From Muscardinus avellanarius (lineage: Eukaryota > Chordata > Mammalia > Rodentia > Gliridae): a stretch of DNA of 64,000 bases. The translations under genes and the position numbers were made by a program. Below the pieces are notes generated by a model, which ran no database searches, was not told the origin of the DNA, and saw only the letters and a program-made list of their open reading frames with translations. The stretch is taken from the NCBI GenBank assembly GCA_963383645.1, contig OY726559.1, positions 113,175,296 through 113,239,295 on the forward strand, written 5' to 3'. Positions 34,845 to 45,900 of this stretch are shown piece by piece. Every line of letters starts with the position of its first letter. Position 1 is the first letter of the stretch.

Positions 34845-37800
34845 ATGGTGATGGTACTAGGGACAGAACCCAGGGACATTCTTCTTCTGATCTCTAGCAC
34901 TATTTTATTTTTTATTTTGAAACACTAAGTTCTAGATGGCCTTGCTAACTGCCTGAGGCTGATCTTGAACCTGGGATCCTCCTGTCTCAGCCTCCTAAGT
35001 ACTGGTATTACAGGCGTGTGCCACTGCACCCAGCTTCTTCTTCTTTTTTTTTTTTTTTTCTGAAGATTTAAAGAAGTTTATTAGAAATATAGAAATACAG
35101 AAAATAGAAATACAGCCCCATGCCAAAATGGCATGGGGTGCACCCAGCTTCTTTTTAAAATATTGCTGTAAGCCGAGCATGGTGGCGCACACTTTATAAT
35201 TCCAGTGCTTGGGAGGCTGAAACAAGAGGATCGCACAGGTTCGAAGCCAGCCTCAGCTACTTAGGCTCTCAACAACTTAGTGAGACCCTGTTTCCAAATC
35301 AATAAAATAAGGTCTGGGAGTATAGCCCAGAGGTAGAAAAGCCCCTGGGTTCCACCCCTAGTACCACCACAATAAATAAATAAACAAACATTATTGTTAT
35401 CTTTTTTCAGCGGGAGAAATGCTGTCTGTGGCTGAGCATTTCCTAGAGCAGCAGATGCACCCCACAGTGGTGATCAGTGCCTACCGCAAAGCATTGGATG
35501 ACATGGTCAACATGCTAAAGAAAATCAGGTATGGGGGTGGGGGGCAGGAATGGCGCGTGTCAAACACAGGGGCCTAGAAGGCAGCTGTTTTCTTGGGTAG
35601 TAAAGGAAGACGGGCACATCTCACACACATAGTGGTTTGTACCCCGCTTCATTCTGGGAGAAGGAAAAACGGGACAGATGAGGAACAAGATAAAGGGAAT
35701 GAATGTGTTGGAAAAAGACTCAGAATAGCTAAGTAGAAAAGCAGCTGCTCAAGCCAGGCGTGGTGGCGCACACTTGTCATCCCAGCATTCGGGAGGCTGA
35801 GACTGTAGGATCGCGGTTCGTGGACAGCCTCAGCTACTTAGTGAGGCCCTCTGCAACTCAGCGAGACCCTGTTTGAAAATAAAGAGTAAAAAATTGGGCA
35901 GGGGGTGTAGCTCGGAGGTCAAATGCCTCTGGGTTCCATCCCCAAACCCGCCAAAAAAAAAAAAGAAAGAAAAGAAGCTGCTCGAATTAGCTCTTCAAAA
36001 TGTAGTTTGGGCCAGGCGTGGTGGTGCACACTTTTAATCCCAGCATATGGGAGGCTGAGACAGGAGGATCACAGTTCAAGGACAGCCTCAGCTACTACTT
36101 ACTGAGGCCCTTTGCAACTCTGAGACCTTGTTTCAAAAATAAAGAATTAAAAAATAGGATTGGGAGTGTAGCTTGGAGGTAGAAAGCCTCTTGGTTCCAT
36201 CCCCAGTACAAAAAAAAGAATGTAGTTTGGGTATGTGTTCTGTGGGTTTCCATGTTATATAGTACTATGGGCAGTAATTTGGAAGGAACTCAGAATTGGC
36301 TCTTTATGGAGTAAGATAGACAAAATGTTTTGTGATCTGCTTTATAAAGTTTAAGAGTTTATTTGATTGAGGCAGAAAGGAAGGAACAGAATATTTTGCT
36401 GCTGTGTGTGTCTGTCAGGCATGGGAACATGTAGCTCAGGAAATTTTGGACCTTACAGGGATAGGTTAGTTATAATACTGCTCAACAGCAGAAATACAAA
36501 CAAGATTATCTCTGCGATCCCTGTTAGTTTACTACAAAGGAAGAGGTCCCTTCGTTCTGCCTCTCGGCCCACTAGTATATTGTCTGAGATACACAAAAGC
36601 CTTCAGCTAATCAAGGGCTTGCGCTTTCCCAGCACCCCTGTTGACGTCAGCAACCGGGAGATGATGCTAAACATCATCAACAGCTCCATCACTACCAAAG
36701 CAATCGGTCGGTGGTCCTCGCTAGCTTGCAACATCGCGCTAGATGCCGTCAAGACTGTACAGTTTGAGGAGAATGGCCGGAAGGAGATTGACATCAAGAA
36801 ATATGCAAAGGTGGAAAAGGTAAACTCTTGCCAGTGTTGGCTTTGGGAATAAACTATTTCCTGCTGTGAAAGTAAGCTGGATTTGGTGGCACTTACCTAT
36901 AATCCCAGCACCTTGAGGCAGGAGCATTACACAAGGCTGGCCTAGGCAATTTAGTGAGACCCTATCTCAAAATAAAAAGTAGATTTTGGTGAGGTGGTAC
37001 ACACTTGTAATCTCAGTACTTGGAAGGCCGAGATTGGAGGATTGCAGGTTCAAGGCGAGCCTTAGCAATTTAATGAAAGTCTCAATAACTTACTGAGGCC
37101 TTATTGCAAAATAAAAAACTAGGGCTGGGAGTTAACACAGAGGTAGATGCCTCTGGGTTAAGTCCCCGTACATAAAAATAAAAAGAGTAGGAGGTGTACA
37201 CATTCAGTGGTAGAATGTCCAAGGATTAAATCCCCAGTATCACCAAAACAAAGTAATAGTTTATGGCCAGTAGGTGGAGCTCAACCCCAAGATTTTATGT
37301 ATTTTGTTTGTTTGTTGACACTGGCAATTGATCTCAGGCGCTTTCTACCTCCAGGCTACATCCCCAGCCCTATTTTATTTTATTTTGAAACAGGATCTCA
37401 CTAGGTTAAAAAAAAGTCTTACTATCCGGGCATGGTAATGTACACTACTTATCTCAGTACTTGGGAGGCTGAGACATGAGGTTGGCAGGTTCACAGATAG
37501 CCTCAGCAACTTAATGAGACCCTGTTCTAAATAAAGAATAAAACTAGGGATGGGGGTGTAGCTTGGAGGTAGAATGCCCCTGGGTTCAATCCCCAGCGCC
37601 ACAAAAAAATGTCAGCCAGGCATGGTGACACATACTTGTAATCCCAGTATTTAGGAGGCTGAGACAGAAGGATCATGATTCACAGACAGCCTCAACTACT
37701 ACTTAGTGAGGCTCTTTGCAACTCAGTGAGACCCTGTTTCAAAATAAAGAATAAAGCCGGGTGTGGTGGCACATGCTTGTAATCCCAGCATTCGGGAGGC

Positions 37801-40800
37801 TGAGACTGGAGGATTGCGGTTCACAGACAGCCTCAGCTACCTAGTGAGGCCCTCTGCAACTCAGTGAGACCCAGTTTCAAAATAAAGGATAAAAATAGGG
37901 CAGGGGGTGTAGCTCGGAGGTCGAATGCCCCTGGGCTCCATCCCCAGACCCGCAAAAAAATAAATAAATAAATAAAAATAAAGAATTAAAAAATAGGACT
38001 GGGAGTGTAGCTCAGAGGTAGAATGCCCCTGGGTTCCATCCCCAGACCCGCAAAAGAAAAAAAAAGTCTCACTAGTTGCTGTCCTTGAACCCTTTTCCTC
38101 CTGTCTTAGCCTCCCAAGTACTGGAATTACAAGGGTACATCACCACGCCTGGCTTATGGGAATACCTTTAAGGAAAGTAAGAAAGACCTGAGTTCTCTTA
38201 ACTTACTGTCAGGTCACTGAATTTCTGTGGGTCCTAGCCATACTTCACATTGAGTGTTGGGGTCCAGGATAGGCATGCTTCCTGAAGGGGTTAAAAAATG
38301 TTTGCAAAGCTGGGAATGGTGACGCTTGTAATCCCAGCATTTGGGAGGCTGAGACAGGAGGACCATGGTTCATGGCCAACCTCAGCAGTACTTATTGAGG
38401 CCCTTTGCAACTCAATGAGATCCTGTTTCCAAATAAAAAATAGGGCTGGGGGTGGAGCTCGGAGGTAGAATGCCCCTGGGTTCCATCCCCAGTACTGCAA
38501 AAAAAAAAAAAAAAAAAAAAAAAGGTTTGCAGCCATACTTTCACACTTTATTTTTGAGCTTTATGGAAGAAAGATGTTTTAGAAACTTGAAATAGTCATT
38601 TTTGGGAAAAGGAATGTCTAAGTATGGAGTTGAGAGATTGTCTCCTTATTTGTGTATTACCATGGGCCTCCTTTTGCTCAGATTCCTGGGGGCATAATTG
38701 AGGACTCGTGTGTCTTACGTGGAGTCATGATTAACAAGGACGTGACCCACCCACGAATGCGGCGCCTGATCAAGAACCCTCGCATCGTGCTTCTGGATTC
38801 TTCTCTGGAATATAAGAAAGGGGAAAGCCAGGTAAGGTTTCTGGCCCTTTTCCTTCAGATGGAGTCTGACTGCTCCTGTGGGCGAGGGGAAAAAAGGTAG
38901 TTATTTTCCTTTATGTATATTACAACTGAGTATTAAAACAACAGTCTTTTAAAATAGTTTGTATTGCTGGACATAGTGGCGTACACTTGTAATCCCAGCA
39001 TGTGGGAGGCTGAGACAGGAGGATTGTGGTTCAAGGACAGCCTCAGCTACTTAGTGAGCCCCCTTGCAACTCAGTGAGACCTGGTTTCAAAATAAAAAAT
39101 AGGGCTGGGGGTATAGCTCAGAGGTCGAATGCCCCTGTCTGTGTTCCACCCCAATAAATAAATAAGTTAATTAGTTGGTATTGACTTCATTTTCCAGATG
39201 AGGGATCTTTTTAAAGCTCAGTATATGGGGGTACATAATAAATTATTCGTACATTTATTAAAGTTGAGTGAAGCATATGCTTACATACTCACCTTCCTCC
39301 TTGCCTAGCCTTATTTTTTGGTATAGTCCTATGAATGTCCTTGAGACCAAATTAACCAGTTAGGTAATTACCTGGAGAAAACAGGTGATATTGGCCAAAT
39401 GAAGATGTGAGCCCACTCTTTTAGGCTTTAGTTTTACACTGTCACGTCACCTTCGGCAGGTGCCTCAAGAGGACATAGAATAGGGATTGATTTAGCTTGG
39501 AAGTACTTAGGGAGAATTTTAGGAGAGTGGGAGGTTTGCAAGACTCTTAAAACAAAGTCATCAAACCTTACTAAGCAAAGATTGGGAAAAATATTCAGTA
39601 TAAAGAACTAAGTAAGACCTGGTACATCCATGCACACTGGGAGAACAGGAGGTAACACTGAACTGGTTGGTCAGATGTTTAGAAAGGCCCAGCTGAAAAG
39701 CGTTAAACTAGAAGGTAACTAGGGCCACCTGGTTTAAGGAGGAAGGAGGTCAGGGCTTCAACATTCTAATGCATACTTTCTGGGCCACATGAGAGGCTGG
39801 GTGGAGGGAGCGTTGTAACCCTGAAGAGCTTCCGGAGCTTCTGATCACCTGCTTTTCTTACCAACAGACTGACATTGAGATCACACGAGAAGAAGACTTC
39901 ACCCGAATCCTTCAGATGGAGGAAGAGTACATCCAGCAGCTCTGTGAGGACATCATCCAGCTGAAGCCTGATGTGGTCATCACAGAAAAGGGCATCTCAG
40001 GTGGGCCTGCCTTTGAGGTGGACATGCTCCTCGCCCCCGTGGGTGTGCGCGAGTGGAAGGCCAGGTCAGATCCCAGGAGTTCTGGCGTCCACTTGACACC
40101 TCTGCTCTTGTGTTTTCAGACTTAGCTCAGCACTACCTCATGCGGGCCAATATCACAGCCATCCGCAGAGTCCGAAAGACAGATAATAATCGCATTGCTA
40201 GGTGAGTGGCCCAGGTAGAAATGTTCATTCTTCCGTGTGTGTGTGTGTGTTTTTTTCCTTAAATGTGGAACACTTCATAAATTTGAATGTCATTCTTATC
40301 TAGGGGCTATGCTAATGTTTTCAGTTTTAGTGTATGTATTGACAAAGGTGAGCACCCATGTTTCATTTTTTGTAGTACTAGGGAGCGAACCCAGGGAGCA
40401 TTCTACCTCTGAGCTATACCCCCATTCCTGTTTTATTTTTATTTAGAAACCGGATCTTACTAGATTGATGAGTCTCATACTTGTTGAGGCTGTCCTTGAA
40501 CCTGTGATCCTCCAGTCTCAACTTCCCAAGTACTAGGATTATAGACGTGCGCTGCCATACCTGGCCCATGGTTTTTTTTGGCGGGGGAGGGCGTTGTAGC
40601 TGCGTAATGTCGTTACTTCAAAAGATAACACTACAAGAAACAATAACAGGTGGAAACAACCCGGGTGTAGGTGTGTGTCCTCTTCAGAAGTCCACTGGTA
40701 TGGCAATTATCCACTTGATGAGTCTTTTCTATAATGCCTCTAACCGTCAGTAAGCACTTCATGCTTAGATATGTGTGATTGCTACCTTGGTGTAGGTGTT

Positions 40801-42890
40801 TATTACATTTCTAAATCATTACTTGCCGAAGAGATCATTTCATTATTGGCATTGTGATGATTTTGAGTAAATCTTCCACAGTGGTCTGATTTAACTATCT
40901 CAGGGTGTAGCAAAGCCATCGGTTTCCTTGATTGGATCACTCACTGCCATTGGCGCAACTCTAAATTGCATTCACAATTTTTATACTGATACTGTACTAT
41001 CCATTTTTAATACTGATTTAATTTTTTAAAAAAAGGTAAATCTACCCCGTGGTGTTAGTCAGTTTTTCTTTACTATAACAAACACCTGAGGTCAACTTAG
41101 AAAAGGTTTTATTTTGACTGACAGTTTTGAAAATTGTAGTCCATGATTGGTTGGTTCAATGGTGAGGCAGCACATTGTGAATATAGAGGGGCAAAACCAC
41201 TCACCTCATGGCTGGGAAGGGGAAGAGGAAGGAAATGGTGTCCCACTCTCCCTTTCAGTCACCATCAGTTCCCATGAGGTCCCACTTCCATACTTGGGAG
41301 GCTGAGAAAGGAGGATCACAGGTATGTGGCCAGCTTCAGCTTCTTAGGCCCTCCACAACTTAACGAGACCCTGTTTCAAAATAAAGAATAGAAAATAGGG
41401 CAGGGGTCATAGCTCAGAGGTAGAATGCCCCTGGGTTCCATCCCTAGACCCAAAGGAAGGAAGGACAGACGGGCGGAGGGTGTAGCTCAGAGGTAGAATG
41501 CCCCTGGGCTCAATCCCTAGTGCCACAAGAAAAAAAAGAAAGAATAGAAAATAGGGCTGGAGGTGGAGCTCAGAGGTAGAATGCCCCTGAGTTCAATCCC
41601 CAGTATTGCCCCCCCAAAAAAAGATACTATAGCACCTATTATCGTAAATCAAGATCCAAGTTAGATTTTATATTTCTTGTTTAAAAATGGTTTTGGGTGC
41701 CGGGCGTAGTGGTGCACACTTGTAATCCCAGCATTTGGGAAGCGGAGACTGGAGGATCTTGATTCACTTTCACGGACAGCCTCGGCTACTTAGTGAGGCC
41801 CTTCCCAACTCAGACCGCTTCAAAAAATAAAAAGACTAAATAATAGGGCTGGGGGATAGGGGATAGCTTGGAGGTACAGTGCCCCTGGGTTCCGTTTCCA
41901 GTACCGCAAAAAAAAAAAAAAAGTGTTCTGGGCATACATGCATGTGCTTATGGTATGTGCATGTCCACAGGCAGGAGAAAGAGCAGCCGATAAGAAATTA
42001 GTTATAGCTGCATGTGGTGGTGGCACATGCTAGTCTAGTAATCCCAGTACTTAGAAGTCTGAGACAGGAGGATCACAGGTTTGGACAGCCTCAGCAAATT
42101 TGCAAGGCTCTTGGCAACCTAGTGAGACCCTATTTCCAAATAAAAAATTTAAAAAATCTGAATGGGAGTGTGGCTTGGAGGCAGAATGCTTCTGGATTCA
42201 ATCCCCAGTACCCAAAAAGGAGTTAGTTCTACATTTACTGAGCTCAAGTCAGGCATAAACTTCTGTGCGCATGCATCTTTGTCCTTGCTTGACCTTGGCA
42301 TCTTTTTTAGGACAGGGATGTTATTGGCCTTGAGACCCAATAGATAGTACAGCATGGGTATACCTAGAAGTGACCATTGTTTAATATGAACATTTATGCT
42401 ATGTGTAAGAGCTCGTTTTTGTACAGTTTTAGTTGTTTGTTTTGTTTTTTTTACTGGAGATGGATGAGCATTTATCTCCAAGCTACCCACCCCACCCGGG
42501 CCCTAGTTTTTATTCTTTTTATTCTTTTTTTTTTTTTTTTTTTTGGTGGTACTGGGGTTCCTGGAAGCCCTTCTACCTCCGGGCTACACTCCCAGACCTA
42601 TTTTTACATTTTTATATTTGGAAACAGGGTCTCCTAAGCCAAGGCGCGCGGCTGGCTTCGAACCTGCGCAATCCTCCTGTCTCTGCCTCCCAAGTGCGCG
42701 GATTACAAGCGTGCGCCACCACGCCCGGCGTTTTTATTCATTTTGAAACCGGGTCTCACTGAGTTGCAAAGGGCCTTACTAAGTAGGTGAGGCTGTCTAT
42801 GAACAGCGGTCCTCCTGTCTCAGCTTCCTGAATGTGTATGCCACCACACCTGGCTTTGGCTTTTTATTTATTTTTTTTAGTAGTAGTAGC

Positions 42891-42942
<52 letters not shown>

Positions 42943-45900
42943 AAAATTGAACTGAGGGGACTTCTACCTCTACTCTCAGCCCTATTTTTAAAATTTTTAA
43001 AAATTTTTATTTTTTGTGCTGGGGATTGAACTCGGGCTTTCTACATCCGAGCTACACCCTCAGCCCTATTTTTTATTCTTCAGGGTTGTTTTTTTTGTTT
43101 GTTTGTTTTTTTTTTTTTGGTTTTTTTTTTTTTTTTTTTGGTTTTTTTTTTTTTTTTGGTGGTACTGGGGTTCCTGGAAGCCCTTGAACCTCCAGGCTAC
43201 ACTCTCAGACCTATTTTATATTTTTATTTGGAAACAGGGTCTCCTAAACCAGCGCGGCTGGCTTCGAACCTACGCGATTCTCCTGTCTCTGCCTCCCAAG
43301 AGCGGGGATTACAAGCGTGCGGCACCACGCCCGGCTGGTTCTTCAGTTTTTTGAAACAGGGTCTCGCTGAGTTGCAAAGGGCGTCACTAATTAGCTGAGG
43401 CTGTCCTTGAACTGCAGTTTTCCTGTCTCAGCCTCCCGAATGCTGGGATTATAAGCATGCACCACCATGGCTGACCTTATTTTTTTTTTTTTCCCCCAGT
43501 ACTGGGGATGGAACCCAGGGGCATTCTATCTCCGAACTATACTCCCGGCCTACTTTTTTATTCTTTATTTTGAAACAGGATCTCATTGAGTTACAAAGGG
43601 CCTCACTAAGTAGTAGCAGAGGCTGTCCTCAAACCACAGTCCTCCTGTCTCAGCTTCCCAAATGCTGGGATTACAAGCATGCATCATGCCCGGCTTTTTT
43701 TTTTTTTGGGGGGGGGGTGGTACTAGGGAGTGGAACCCAGAGGCTTTCTACCTCCGGGCTATACTCCCAGACCTATTTTATATTTTTATTTGGAAACAGG
43801 GTCTCAATAAGTTGCTGAGAGCTTCACTAAGTAGCTTCGAACCTGTGTGATCCTCCTGTCTCAGCCTCCCAAACGCTTTCAAGTGTGCGCTACCATGCCC
43901 AGCTCTATTCTTTATTTTGAAATATGGTCTCCCTAATTTGCAGAATGTCTCACTAATATCTGAGACTGGCCGTGAGCCGGTGGTCTTCCTGTCTCAGCCT
44001 TCCAAGTACTGGGATCACGAGCATGTGCCAATGTCCTGCTTCTCACAGAGTATACTTTGAAGTTGCCTGTATCAGCTTTTAGTAGTAATGATTAGTTGCC
44101 TTAGGTAGCTACTTTTTTGGGGGGGCGGGTCTGGAGATGGAACCCAGGGGCATTCAACCTCTGAGCTATATCCCCCTGCCCTATTTTTTTATTCTTTATT
44201 TTGAAACAGAGCCTCGCTAAGTAGCTGAGGCTGGCGGTAGCTACCATTTTATCATTAGTTTAAGTTGGCCTTTGTATGTTTAAAATATTTTTCCACCAGG
44301 CTGCCAAGACCTCTCAAGTAATGTTTTTAGCGCTTGCCCTAATCTCAAGCCATAGATGCTAAACTAGGGCGGTAAAGTAAGTGTGTGTCTGAAATCCCAT
44401 CTGTTTCTCTCCACATCTTCCACTGGGTAGAGCCTGTGGGGCCCGGATAGTGAGCCGGCCAGAAGAACTGAGAGAAGATGATGTTGGGACGGGTGCAGGC
44501 CTCTTGGAAATTAAGAAAATCGGAGACGAGTACTTCACATTCATTACTGAGTGCAGAGACCCCAAGGCCTGCACCATTCTCCTCAGGGGAGCCAGCAAGG
44601 AGATTCTCTCGGTGAGTGAGCCCGAGAAGGGTACCCAGGTGAAGGAGATCCGTCCACTTCCACGTTTTCAGAGGGTCCTTGATCATTCTATGTTAGCTCT
44701 TCATTGCTGTAAGAAGTATCTGCCAAAAATCAACTTCAGGACAGGAATGTAATTAGTTCACAGTGCTAGGCTTCTTTTGTTTTGTTTTTGTTTGTTTTTC
44801 CAGTACTGGTCTGAGCTACACCCCCAGTCCTATTTTTTATTCTTTATTTGGAAACAGGGTCTCACTGAGTTGCAAAGGACTTAAGTAGCTGAGGCTGGCC
44901 ACAAACCGTGAGCCTCCTGTCTCAGCCTGCAAATGCTGGAATTACAAGTGTGCGCCACAATGCCTGGCTTATTCTTTATTTTGAACAGGGTCTCACTGAG
45001 TTGCAAAGGCTTCACCAAGTAGCTGAGGCTGATCTCAAACCAAGATCCTCCTGTCTTAGCCTCTCGAATGCTGGGATTACAAGTGTGTACCACCACGCCC
45101 CTGAGTTTCATCCCCAGTACCACAAAAAATTATTATTATTAAACTAATAATAAATTAGTTAATTTTTTTCTAATTGTGGCAAAAACAAATCATAAAATTT
45201 ATCATCTTAACTTCTTATTTTTTATTTATTTATTTAATTTTTTTGTGGTACTGGGGATGGAACCCAGGGGCATTCTACCTCTGAGCTATACACCCGGCCT
45301 TATTTTTTTATTTTTTATTTTGAAACACGGTCTCACTGAATTGCAAAGGGCCTCACTAAGTAGTAGCTGAAGTTGTCTTCGAACCACAATCCTCCTGTCT
45401 CAGCCTCCTGCCGGGCATGGTGGCGCACGCTTGTAATCCTTGCACTTGGAGGCAGAGACAGGAGGATCGTGTAGGTTCGAAGCCAGCCTCGCTGTTTCCA
45501 AATTTAAAAATATAAAAAATAGTCCTCCAGTCTCGGCTTCCTGAATGCTGGGATTACAAGCTTGCGTCACCACGCCCAGCTTTATTCTTTACTTTATTTT
45601 ATTTTATTTTTTTTGGTACTGAGGATGGAACCCAGGTGCATCCTACCTCTGAGCTGTACCCCCAGCCCAATTTTTTTATTCTTTATATTGAAAACTGTCT
45701 CATTGAGTTGCAAAGGGTCTCACTAAGTAGTATCTGAGGCTGTCCTCAAATTTCTATCCTTCTGTCTCAGCCTCCCAAATCCTGGGATTACAAGCCTGAG
45801 CCGCCACACCCAGCTTCATACAATCTCTTAAAGGACACCACTAGGAGCTGGGTGTGGTGGTGCATGTCTGTAATCCCAGTATTTGGGAGGCTGAGACAGG

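Larger units (their letters stand above)
32405..35385. repeat. SINE cluster in CCT3 intron 5
   Basis: Sense copies at 32425-32620 with a (CA)n tail at 32620-32658; an inverted young copy at 32725-32912; sense copies at 33105-33290 and 33305-33505; a sense copy at 33615-34005 split by a nested inverted copy; a degraded sense copy at 34235-34410; inverted copies at 34610-35035; and a sense copy at 35165-35370. Single-copy gaps (33500-33600, 34010-34230, 34430-34600) hold nothing recognised. Confidence 0.82.
40358..44430. repeat. CCT3 intron 10: SINE clusters and single-copy sequence
   Basis: An inverted SINE at 40370-40565; unrecognised single-copy sequence at 40570-41057; sense copies and dID pieces at 41290-41625, 41695-41910 and 42005-42215; then a long inverted cluster at 42435-44040 containing three copies of the TTCCTGGAAGCCC (young) subfamily, and a fragment at 44130-44235. 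42220-42430 and 44240-44430 hold nothing recognised. Confidence 0.8.

Noticed and set aside
36367..36852. 161-codon open frame overlapping CCT3 exon 7
   Set aside because: Its first part is intron sequence upstream of the TTTCCCAG acceptor. Only the segment from 36633 matches CCT3.
39916..40125. Read-through of CCT3 exon 9 into intron 9
   Set aside because: The frame is open across TCAG|GTGGGC, but splicing at 40000 to 40120 restores the conserved ISDLAQHY segment.
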